Below are positions 25,435 through 33,600 of a stretch of 52,441 nt of DNA, piece after piece. The notes under the pieces are model-generated. The model was not told the origin of the DNA, did no database searches, and saw only the letters and a list, made by a program, of their open reading frames with translations. Source of the DNA: Lactonifactor sp. BIOML-A5 (GTDB lineage: Bacteria; Bacillota; Clostridia; Lachnospirales; Lachnospiraceae); assembly GCF_009677585.1 (NCBI RefSeq), contig NZ_WKYV01000030.1:1-52441 (forward strand). The letters run 5' to 3'. A program made the position numbers and the translations under genes. The stretch's first letter is position 1; each line of letters opens with the position of its first letter.

Positions 25435-25963
25435 TTCGCTCTTTTTTGATAGCGACTGTATCTCGGCTTTTTTGTGGGTTGGGAATGAAAATTTATTGGT
25501 TAAGTTATATCCCGGTAGGATCGTTATTCCTAAAACTGTTTATGACGAACTGTCCTATCCCGGGATTGCGCACCTAAAGGCAAGAGTAGATGCACTCCTT
25601 TCGGTGGGACAAGCACAGGTAATGTCCATTGATGTGGCTACGGAAGCCTATGATATATATTATCAGCTTACCGAAAAACCAAAAGCCGGGCATATGGTTA
25701 TCGGCAAAGGAGAAGCCGCATCCATCGCATTAGCAAAACAGTATGACGGCATTGTAGCAAGTAATAATCTGAAGGATATTTCTTTATATATCGCTCAAAT
25801 GGATCTTAAGCATCTATCAACTGGCGATATATTACTTGCGGCACTGGAAAGAGGATACATCACCGAAGCACAGGGAAATACTATTTGGACTAAAATGCTA
25901 TCTAAACGAAGAAAACTGGGGGCGGCAAACTTTACTGCTTACATACAGGCAAAGCAAAAATAA
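25427..25963 (+). CDS. PIN-like domain protein (putative nuclease)
   Basis: 178 residues from the TTG at 25427, eight bases after GAAGGGGG; the longer frame from 25355 lies inside the peptidase gene and has no such site. Acidic residues fit a PIN fold: 'FFDSDCISAFL' (first Asp), 'VYDELSYPG' (Glu), 'IGKGEAASIALAKQYDGIVASNN' (Glu and following strand) and 'HLSTGDILLAALERG' (last Asp). PIN proteins are metal-dependent RNases and often toxins. In this three-gene overlap it may be the effector released when the XRE repressor is cut. Confidence 0.75.
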   Translation: MTDSLFFDSDCISAFLWVGNENLLVKLYPGRIVIPKTVYDELSYPGIAHLKARVDALLSVGQAQVMSIDVATEAYDIYYQLTEKPKAGHMVIGKGEAASIALAKQYDGIVASNNLKDISLYIAQMDLKHLSTGDILLAALERGYITEAQGNTIWTKMLSKRRKLGAANFTAYIQAKQK

Positions 25964-26047
25964 AAACGCCTATCGCTCATTTCATAATTTATAACGCAAA
26001 ATTAGAACTAAAGACTCCAATATTGCAAATTGGAGCCTTATTTATTG

Positions 26048-26100
26048 GCCGGGGAATCGAAGTGCAGAAATGCACTTCGATTCCCCGGCTTTTCTTTTTT
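26048..26100 (+). terminator. Perfect 19-bp hairpin terminator
   Basis: Arms 26048-26066 and 26071-26089 are perfectly complementary with a GAAA tetraloop, followed by TTTTCTTTTTT. It is the strongest hairpin in the window and insulates the following operon from the XRE/ImmA/PIN transcript. A 153-bp space before the next gene holds nothing else. Confidence 0.85.
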
Positions 26101-26116
26101 GGAAGGGAGGAAAAAT

Positions 26117-26347
26117 ATGTTGGTACGCTATAAGAAAAACAAGAAACCTGCCTGTTATGATTCTGATGTCCTTGTAACAACAGGTCCGATACCGGCAGCT
26201 GAACAGCCTAAGGGACCATTTAAAAGCTGCGGAAACTGCCCCTACCCCTCTCATGGTTTTATCTGCTACAGTTCCGAGGGAGATTGCCTTAGAACCGATA
26301 TGCAGAAAATAAACAAAAAACCCAATGCAAAACAAAAGCCCATATGA
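26117..26347 (+). CDS. Small Cys-containing protein, function unknown
   Basis: 76 residues from the ATG at 26117, after a GGAAGGGAGG site; the open frame from 26030 includes the terminator and is spurious. It has a basic N-terminus and tail (Lys-rich) around 'KSCGNCPYPSHGFICYSSEGDC', whose four Cys could bind zinc or iron. It is not recognised by name. It heads the accessory operon that continues with the DUF4314 gene 13 bp downstream. Confidence 0.65.
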   Translation: MLVRYKKNKKPACYDSDVLVTTGPIPAAEQPKGPFKSCGNCPYPSHGFICYSSEGDCLRTDMQKINKKPNAKQKPI

Positions 26348-26360
26348 AGGAGGAACAAAT

Positions 26361-27086
26361 ATGAGATATGACAGTGAATTTCTGAGATTGCTCAAGGAGA
26401 AGTATCCGCCCGGTACACGAATCCGTCTCACAAAAATGAACGATCCCTATGCCCCCGTACCACCCGGTACAGAAGGTACGGTGGATTTTATTGACGATGC
26501 GTGCGGAATTCACATGCAATGGGACAACGGGCGCTCCCTTGCCCTCATTCCTGGGGAGGACTCGTTCTCAAAAATATCTCCTCCGCTCCAGACTCTCAAG
26601 CTATATATGCCGCTTACCGTTAAGAAATACGAGCGCAACGAATGGGGCGATTGGGAGGATTATCCCTCGGAGCTGGATCAAGATACTATCCTCTCCTATC
26701 ACGATTCTATCCTTGCAGCCATTGTGAAAGAGCGAAGGCCGGAAGAAACGGAACGAGGACTCATGAAATACTATCCTAAAAATGACAGCGTCAATCAGAA
26801 GGTTCATTCCTTCTTTTTCACAGTGGAACAGATTGGCGCCAAGCTGATGGGTGTGGCCGAATGCCGCATACAAGGGAGCTTGAGTGAGGCAGAGCTTGAG
26901 CAGCTTAAGGATTATGTTTCCGGTCAGGCATCGGACGGCTTTGGTGAAGGCTTTGAGCAGCATCCCTTAAAAACAGGCAATGGCGAAATCTATGTCAGCC
27001 TATGGAGCAGTGATAAAGACTGGAGCATCATGACGCCGGATGAGTTGGCGCAAAGCCAGCAGATGGGAGGAATGCAGCTTGGATAA
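26361..27086 (+). CDS. DUF4314-domain protein
   Basis: 241 residues from the ATG at 26361 with AAGGAGGAACAAAT upstream. Residues 1-75 are a DUF4314 domain ('YPPGTRIRLTKMNDPYAPVPPGTEGTVDFIDD... MQWDNGRSLALIPGEDSF'), a small beta-barrel frequent on clostridial mobile elements. The C-terminal half (about 80-230) is acidic with no recognised motif and may be a second DUF. Function unknown. Confidence 0.8.
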   Translation: MRYDSEFLRLLKEKYPPGTRIRLTKMNDPYAPVPPGTEGTVDFIDDACGIHMQWDNGRSLALIPGEDSFSKISPPLQTLKLYMPLTVKKYERNEWGDWEDYPSELDQDTILSYHDSILAAIVKERRPEETERGLMKYYPKNDSVNQKVHSFFFTVEQIGAKLMGVAECRIQGSLSEAELEQLKDYVSGQASDGFGEGFEQHPLKTGNGEIYVSLWSSDKDWSIMTPDELAQSQQMGGMQLG

Positions 27087-27194
27087 TATCTTGACCGTTC
27101 TGACCGGAGATGAATAGCAGAATTTCTTTTGGTATTTGGTATAGCTTTCCTATGAAAAGTGTGGCATTGTGTTGTAATTGAAGGAGGTGGACAG

Positions 27195-27416
27195 TTGGCA
27201 GAATCCAACCCTGCTGTCAGGGAGGCTGTCAAACAGCAGCGGGATGCATCGGTGCTGGTAAAGGATCATCCGAAATACGATAACGAATTGGAACAGATAG
27301 TGGACTCATATTTTGAAGCTATGCAGCTTTTGCTCGGTGAATACAGCCGACATCTGTACATCCAAGGCGCTAAAGACTGTGTGGCGGTTTTGAGAGAGCT
27401 TGGCGTAATCAAGTAG
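27195..27416 (+). CDS. Small helical protein, function unknown
   Basis: 73 residues starting at TTG 27195, five bases after AAGGAGGTGG; the longer frame from 27159 starts upstream of that site. Acidic and helical ('NPAVREAVKQQRD', 'YDNELEQIVDSYFEAMQLLLGEYSRHLYIQGAKDC', read in two helices). No recognised family. It is followed by a terminator at its stop codon. Confidence 0.6.
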   Translation: MAESNPAVREAVKQQRDASVLVKDHPKYDNELEQIVDSYFEAMQLLLGEYSRHLYIQGAKDCVAVLRELGVIK

Positions 27417-27442
27417 CGCAGGCAATGATGCCTGTGCTTTTT
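27414..27442 (+). terminator. Terminator after the small helical gene
   Basis: 9-bp stem GCGCAGGCA / TGCCTGTGC (one G-T pair), ATGA loop, then a T6 run. Confidence 0.75.
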
Positions 27443-27456
27443 TAGATTCAAAATCA

Positions 27457-27497
27457 AAACAGGGCCGTTTCCCCAAACAGGAGGCGGCCCTGTTTTT
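27457..27497 (+). terminator. Second hairpin with T run
   Basis: 11-bp perfect stem (27457-27467 with 27485-27495) around a 17-nt loop, then T-rich sequence. Together with the preceding hairpin it makes a double terminator upstream of the HTH/methylase pair. Confidence 0.7.
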
Positions 27498-27549
27498 TAT
27501 CATTTGTCCTGCCTTTCTTTCCGGGGAAGCGGTCGGAAAGGAGGTAAAC

Positions 27550-27882
27550 ATGTTGAAAAAACAGCTTGCGGAATATCTGCACCGCTATCATCACGGTGCG
27601 GAAAATGCCGTCACCAGCAAAGAACTGGAACACACCTTTTGTGTTTCCGGTAAGGAACTGCGCGACATTGTCAACAGCCTGCGTCGCGAAGGCATCCCTA
27701 TCGCCAGCGATCAAAGCGGATATTTTTACGCAAGAACCGAAGCGGAAGTCCGGCTGACCATCCGTCATATGAGAAGCCGCGTCAGCGGAATCAGAGCTGC
27801 CATCGGAGGGCTCAGGCATTCCCTCACGGCATTTGACGATACGCAGATACGCCTGCCGCTGGAGGGAGGTGATGATTTCTGA
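27550..27882 (+). CDS. HTH-domain protein
   Basis: 110 residues. 'AVTSKELEHTFCVSGKELRDIVNSLRREGIPIASDQSGYFYA' (about 20-61) is a winged helix of the type found in clostridial mobile-element and phage replication or regulatory proteins. The rest forms a basic helix with Arg-rich ends. It overlaps the upstream region of the DNA methylase gene, so the two are coupled. Confidence 0.7.
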   Translation: MLKKQLAEYLHRYHHGAENAVTSKELEHTFCVSGKELRDIVNSLRREGIPIASDQSGYFYARTEAEVRLTIRHMRSRVSGIRAAIGGLRHSLTAFDDTQIRLPLEGGDDF

Positions 27883-27890
27883 ACAGCTTT

Positions 27891-28721
27891 ATGTCATGGA
27901 TCGGCGGCAAGAAATCCCTGCGTGAGCTGATCGTCACACTGTTTCCCCTCTACTACGAAAGATACATTGAAGTGTTCGGCGGAGGCGGCTGGATACTGTT
28001 TCACAAGCCGCCCGGTAACGACTTTGAGGTGTATAACGATTTCAACGGACTGCTGGTCAACCTGTACCGCTGTGTGCGGGAAAAGCCGGAGGAACTTATA
28101 GACGCACTGCGTTATGTCCTCAATGCCCGCGCAGACTTTGACCTTGTTAAAAATACCCTCGCCCGTGACAGTCCTGCTTCCGATGTACAGAAGGCAGCCT
28201 GGTTTTACCAGCTTATCCGCTACAGCTACGCATCGGGACTTACCAGCTATGGCAGTCAGCCCCATGATATGTGGTCCAATTTTCCACTGATTGAACAGGC
28301 TCACAGACGGCTTGCCAAAGTGGTGATCGAAAACAAGGATTTCGAGAAGTTGATTGGGCAATACGACCGCCCCGTCAGCTTTTTCTACTGTGACCCGCCG
28401 TACTTTGAAACCGAGGGCTACTACAAAAACGTGGGTGAGGACGGCTTTACAGAAAAAGATCACATCCGCCTGCGGGATGCTCTGCTGCGAATTGAGGGCA
28501 AATTCCTGCTGTCCTACAATGACTGCGATTTTATCCGCAATTTGTATGATGCGCCGGGTATCCAAATTGATTCCTATACCCGCATCAATAACATCAAGCA
28601 GCGGTATGACAATGGGGCGCAGTTCCCCGAAATCCTCATTGCCAATTACGATATGGGGGAACGGACGAGGGAGGCCCCGGCGCAACTCAATTTATTTGAC
28701 AACGGCGGGATTGAGCTCTGA
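27891..28721 (+). CDS. DNA adenine methylase (D12 class)
   Basis: 276 residues from the ATG at 27891. SAM motif I 'EVFGGGGWILFHKP' (FGGGG at 29-33), 'VYNDFNGLLVNLYRCVREKPEEL' and catalytic motif IV DPPY at 168-171 ('FFYCDPPYFETEGYY') identify an N6-adenine methyltransferase related to Dam. The GGAGGGAGGT site (27861-27870) is 20 nt from this ATG but only 8 from an in-frame CTG at 27879, which would add 'LNSF'; the true start may be that CTG. On a mobile element it may protect the DNA from host restriction. No cognate nuclease is beside it. Confidence 0.88.
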   Translation: MSWIGGKKSLRELIVTLFPLYYERYIEVFGGGGWILFHKPPGNDFEVYNDFNGLLVNLYRCVREKPEELIDALRYVLNARADFDLVKNTLARDSPASDVQKAAWFYQLIRYSYASGLTSYGSQPHDMWSNFPLIEQAHRRLAKVVIENKDFEKLIGQYDRPVSFFYCDPPYFETEGYYKNVGEDGFTEKDHIRLRDALLRIEGKFLLSYNDCDFIRNLYDAPGIQIDSYTRINNIKQRYDNGAQFPEILIANYDMGERTREAPAQLNLFDNGGIEL

Positions 28722-28783
28722 CCGAAAAACCAAAAAGGAACACCGTCCCTATCGGGGCAAATATTTAAAGGAGGACAGACCCC

Positions 28784-29356
28784 ATGAAAAACAATCAGAA
28801 GAAAAATGAGCAGACCCTGCAAATCCCCATAGATATTCAGCAGCGTTGCAGCTTTGCCGATGCGGAAACCCTTGTGGTGACAGCCGCCGAATGCGTATGC
28901 GTCATCCACAAGGGTGAAATGACGGCGCTGGAGCTTATTCGCGTTATTGCCGCACTCAGCGAGCTGGCAAGCGATATGACGGTTCACCTTGCCGGAGCTT
29001 GCGGTCTCTGCAACAACTGCGAGGATGAAAATCCGGAAGCAAGTGAAAAAGGCGGCTGCAATCACAACCCCGCTGAATGGGTAGCAGACTGCTCCCTTTG
29101 CCGTGATCTGCTGGACGAAAACCAGGACATCCGCATTCCAGACTATCTGCTGGAGGAAGCGGGTATCCCCAAGGGTACCCGGTTAGAAGGCTATACCGAT
29201 GAGGACAGCGGCGAATTTACAGTCGTAAAGGCAGATATCCAGCAAGATATTCGCGATGTACCGGCCTGCATTCTTTCGGTGCTGGCGCAAAACGGTATCT
29301 GCCTTGCAGCATTGGATGAATTGATCATGCAGGAAAGCATCATCTATGGCAAATAA
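28784..29356 (+). CDS. AbrB-like domain protein with Cys cluster
   Basis: 190 residues with an AGGAGG site upstream. A middle Cys-rich part ('GACGLCNNCEDENPEASEKGGCNHN', split here, and 'DCSLCRDLLDENQ') could bind metal. The C-terminal stretch 'IRIPDYLLEEAGIPKGTRLEGYTDE' resembles a SpoVT/AbrB swapped-hairpin domain. Found mostly on clostridial mobile elements; regulatory role inferred from the fold only. Confidence 0.65.
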   Translation: MKNNQKKNEQTLQIPIDIQQRCSFADAETLVVTAAECVCVIHKGEMTALELIRVIAALSELASDMTVHLAGACGLCNNCEDENPEASEKGGCNHNPAEWVADCSLCRDLLDENQDIRIPDYLLEEAGIPKGTRLEGYTDEDSGEFTVVKADIQQDIRDVPACILSVLAQNGICLAALDELIMQESIIYGK

Positions 29357-29397
29357 CCTGCCCTCATTCTTTAAGACATTATCTGGGAGGTGGGAAG

Positions 29398-29949
29398 ATG
29401 TTAGGGATTACCCTGAAAAACGGCCTCATTTCCTACTATGGAAACCCGGCCGGTTATACTGATAAAGAAAAAGCCATTGTGGACAGCATTTTTCAAAATG
29501 ATGAGCTGACCATCTGGCTCCAAAGCCGCTCCTTAACGCCGAAGTGGACAGATGGCGTGATGGAGCGGCTTCTTGCTGGCGAACGTGCGGATGGCATGGA
29601 AGGCGTACTGCTGAAAAATGTTCGCATCTGGCAGTTAAAGCCGGACGTGGACGTGCACATGAAATTTATACCCTATGAAGAAATGGTGCGGCGATTTGGA
29701 GAGCCATCTCTCGAAAATTACAACATCGTCTATGACGGTCAGCTCGACACCAACGACCTCGAAGCCATCTACACAAGGTGCAATGCAAATCACCCGGCAG
29801 GCTTTTCGGGACACTCTCTTTCCATGTCTGATGTGGTGGAGCTGTATGACGCCCAAGGCAGCGAATATCACTACTGCGACCGTTTTGGATTCCAGAAAAT
29901 CAGCTTCGGGGGCTCAGAGCAGACCCAAGCTATGGAAATGAGTATGTAG
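29398..29949 (+). CDS. YodL-domain protein
   Basis: 183 residues. C-terminal half 'LEAIYTRCNANHPAGF' then 'HSLSMSDVVELYD... YYHCDRFGF'-like text ('YHYCDRFGFQKISF') is the YodL pattern seen in mobile-element proteins. The N-terminal half is unassigned; 'MLGITLKNGLISYYGNPAGYTDKEKA' is split here. Ribosome-binding site GGGAGGTGGG. Function unknown; it ends in a terminator. Confidence 0.7.
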   Translation: MLGITLKNGLISYYGNPAGYTDKEKAIVDSIFQNDELTIWLQSRSLTPKWTDGVMERLLAGERADGMEGVLLKNVRIWQLKPDVDVHMKFIPYEEMVRRFGEPSLENYNIVYDGQLDTNDLEAIYTRCNANHPAGFSGHSLSMSDVVELYDAQGSEYHYCDRFGFQKISFGGSEQTQAMEMSM

Positions 29950-29970
29950 GCAGCCTGGGGCTGCCTTTTC
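29948..29970 (+). terminator. Terminator before the first pilin-like gene
   Basis: 8-bp stem (AGGCAGCC / GGCTGCCT) with a 3-nt loop and TTTTC tail, directly after the YodL stop. Confidence 0.7.
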
Positions 29971-30005
29971 TCGACCAAAGAAACAATAGAACGGAGGAAA
30001 ACTAC

Positions 30006-30269
30006 ATGGTTCAGGTTATCAAAAAAATGAAAAGTACAGCTTCACACAAGATTACAGCGGCAAAGGATGCCGCAGCCAATCTCGCTTTCCGTGGCAGGAA
30101 CCTTCTCTCAGGTAATGCCGGAGAAGGTTATATTGACACAGCCATCAAAATCTTGCTGGCGGTTGTCATTGGCGCCCTGCTCCTTGCGGGGCTCTATGCC
30201 CTGTTCGGGGAAACGGTGCTCCCGACCCTGACCCAGCGCATTAAGGAAATGTTCAACTACGCCGGTTAG
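30006..30269 (+). CDS. Pilin-like small membrane protein (DUF6133 type), copy 1
   Basis: 87 residues. A basic leader (1-38) ends at 'NAG' and is followed by 'EGYIDTAIKILLAVVIGALL' and further hydrophobics. A G/E junction followed five residues on by an acidic residue (Asp) is what prepilin peptidases recognise, and an A24 peptidase is encoded downstream. The mature part would be about 48 residues, Flp-pilin sized. The last 49 residues differ at one position from copy 2 at 41504. Assignment as pilin is inference; the family is often left as DUF6133. Confidence 0.75.
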   Translation: MVQVIKKMKSTASHKITAAKDAAANLAFRGRNLLSGNAGEGYIDTAIKILLAVVIGALLLAGLYALFGETVLPTLTQRIKEMFNYAG

Positions 30270-30302
30270 AAATACCGGAAATTTTGAGAAGGAGGAATAA
30301 AC

Positions 30303-30662
30303 ATGCCTAAGAATACAACATCGCCCGTTCCAAAGTACGATGTGAAAATTCATTCCATCCGTCCGGCTGGAAGCTGCAAGGCCACCGCCTCGGTCAATAT
30401 TTACGGTGTTTTCGCCGTTCGGGGCATCAAGATTATGGAGGGCTCCAAGGGGCTGTTCATTTCCATGCCCAGCTACAAGGCCGGAAACGGCGAGTACAAG
30501 GATATCTGCTTTCCTTGTACCAAGGAGTCCAAAGCGGAATTTGACAAGGCGGTTATCGGGGCTTACCAGCAGACGCTCACTCAAGGACAGGCCGCCGCAC
30601 AGAAACAGGAATCTTCCGAACTCCAGCAGGAGCAAAGTCAGCCTGTCATGGGCGGGATGTAG
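30303..30662 (+). CDS. SpoVG-family protein
   Basis: 119 residues. 'KIHSIRPAGSCKATASVNIYGVFAVRGIKIMEGSKGLFISMPSYKAGNGEYKDICFP' (split here) is the SpoVG RNA/DNA-binding fold, followed by a Gln/Glu-rich tail. Chromosomal SpoVG is about 95 residues and controls septation and virulence genes. Mobile-element versions like this one lie near conjugation or pilus genes and may regulate them. Confidence 0.85.
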   Translation: MPKNTTSPVPKYDVKIHSIRPAGSCKATASVNIYGVFAVRGIKIMEGSKGLFISMPSYKAGNGEYKDICFPCTKESKAEFDKAVIGAYQQTLTQGQAAAQKQESSELQQEQSQPVMGGM

Positions 30663-30672
30663 GAGGTAGCCA

Positions 30673-33600
30673 ATGAACGAGAAAATGAAAAAGCCTCTCG
30701 GCATTCTTCTTGTGGTTTGCTTGGTGGTTTCCCTGCTTGCGGGCAGCGCCTATGCGGTAAACCGATATTTTGAGGATGCCAAAGGCCATTGGGCGGAGGA
30801 AGCTATTCAAATTCTTACAGATAAAGGCGTCATCAGCGGTTATCCCGATGGCTTGGTACACCCTGATGCCATCATCACCAGAGGCGAGTTTGCAGCCTTG
30901 ATCGCAAGAACCATGGAATTGCCGGAACCGAATGAAAGCCAAATTACCATTCATTTTACCGATATTGCCGGCCACTGGTCAGAGAAGCATGTGGAAGCAC
31001 TCATTATTGCGGGAATCATCCAAAAGGATGATTTCGGCACAAAGTTTCTGCCAGACGAGCCCATCACCCGCATAGAGATGATCCGTATGCTGGTGAGAGC
31101 CATCGGCAAAGGCGACCATGACGCATCCTGCTCCTGCGCAACCGGCTTTTCAGATGACAGCGAACTTGGTGACGCAGACAAAGCCTGCATCTGCGCCGGT
31201 AAAAAATATGGTATTGTAGACGGCTATCCGGACGGAACGGTTAAACCGAACAGCAATGCCACCCGCGGAGAAGCCTTTGAAATGCTGGTGGACGCTGATA
31301 AGGCAAAGGAGCAGATCAATAAAGAGGAAACAGCGAAGCCGCCAGCAAACACCAAACCGAAGGATAAGTACTCAAACTCCGACAGTAGCGGCGGATCTTC
31401 CTATGTTCCTGCCCCGCAGTTCAGCTTTACGCTGCCCAAAACCGCTTATACTGCCGAGGAAATTGAGATCAAGCCGGAAAGCCGCTATGTAAGCGGCGTG
31501 ACATGGTCGGCTCTTAAAAACGGGCTCCCTGCAGAGCTTTCCGAGCTGGCAGAGGGTACGTTGGACGCAAACGGCGGCAAAGTCAAATTTACGAAAGCAG
31601 GCAGCATTACCCTGATTGCCACAGCAAAAAACAGCCGGGGCATTACGGTAACCCATGAGCAGACAATCAGCATCTATCCGGTGGTAAAGGCTGCTTTTTC
31701 ATTGCCTGAAACCGCCCACACCGACACGGCCGTTTCGGTGGAACTTGCTACTGAAAACCTCGGCGCTAATTCGGTAGTGTGGTCCCTTCAAAAAGATGGA
31801 GCTGCCGCGGATCTGGAAAAAGCTCTCTCTGGTGAGTTAAACTCTGCTGGCGGTACGGTTTTGTTTAAGGAAAAAGGCAGATATACGCTGACCGCCTCCA
31901 TTACAGACGAGCTGGGCAAAACCGTTACTGCACAAAGCAACATCGCCATCTACCCTGTGGCGGAGGTAAAGCTTACCCTGCCGGCGGTTTCCCATACGGA
32001 TAAAACCATCACTCTACAGACAGAAACAAAAGAAACGGATGGTCTCGCTTTAACCTATACCCTGACCAGAAACGGTGAACCTGCCGACATCGGCACATTT
32101 ATCGAAGGCAATCCATCCGATGGCAGCATCCGCTTTAAGGAAAAAGGCGTGTATGTGCTGACCGCTTCTGTCACAGACGCTACAGGCAGAGTGTTTGCCG
32201 ATACAGCGGATATCACCGTCTATCCGGTGGGATCAGCGGGATTTTATCTGCCTGAAATCTTCCATACCGATAAAACCGTTACGGTGGAAGCGGTGTTCGG
32301 GGAGATCGGAAGCCATACCGCCAAGTGGTCGCTGCTGCATGACAGCAAGGAGGTATCCCTCACCGACGCGGCGGAGGGCACGCTGGGCAACAGTGGCGGC
32401 AAGCTGAAGTTTCACTCCAAGGGCAGCTATGTCCTGAAAGCGGAATTCACCGATGATGGCGGCAGAACCTACCGCTATGAACAGAGATTCAAGGTTTATC
32501 CTGTGCCGGCCGTAAGCTACAGCCTGTCAAAGTACGCTCATACCGATACCGATGTCGTAGTCAAAACTGAAACCGCCAATCTGGACGGCCTTACCATCGA
32601 ATGGCTGGTGGACAATACCTTCGGTTTTCAGGACTGGTCGACCTATGTCAGCGGTAAGCTCACAAACAACGGCGGCACAATCCGATTTAAAAGAGCCGGT
32701 ATCTATGAGCTGGTGGCGAGAGTTACCGATGAAACAGGACGGGTATTTTTGTATGAAAGCAAGGACAGGTGCGAGGTGCTTCCCGTTCTGACCATTGACT
32801 TTGAGCTTCCCGCCTTTGCCTACACCGATACCGACCTTGACATCAGAACCCACGGCAACAACAATGTTCTGCCGGTAGAGTGGTCCGTCAGCAAGGACGG
32901 CAAAAATATTCCGCTCTCAGAGGCATTCAGCGGAAGTCTCACCCCGCAGGGAGGAAAAATTACTTTCCGAAGCGATGGCGAATATGTTCTAACCGCCATG
33001 ATGACCGATTATCTGAAACGCAGTTACTCCCACAGCGAAAGTATACGCATCCTGCCGGTGGTGCAGTATACATTCACCATGCCGCAGACCGTTCACTACG
33101 GTGCGGAGTTTGATGTTGTCGCAAAAGATGTTCAGCATATCGGCAGCTATACCGTAGTTTGGACGCTGCAAAAGGACGGCAATGCGGCACAGTATCAGGG
33201 AACGCTGGACAATGACGGCGGCAGGATCGCCATCCGTGACACCGGCGACTTTATCCTGACCGCTTCTGTCATAGACAGCAAAGGGCGTGTAACCACTCAT
33301 TCGGAGAGCATCGCGGTAACCAATACTGCGCCGAATGCCCCTGTGGTAACGGCAATTCCCTCTCGTACCGCCAAGGACGGCAAGTTCCTTGTAGACATTA
33401 CCGCCAGTGCCGACGATCCCGATGGCGATTCGGTGACATTGGAGTACGAGGGTACTGCGGCTGACAGCTACTATGCGCCGGGTACCCATACCATCCGTGT
33501 CAGAGCCAAAGATATCGCCGGAGCTTATTCCCCGTGGACGGAAAAAACCTTCACCGTGACCAATTCCGCTCCCACTGTTACCCTGACAGTTGAACCAACC

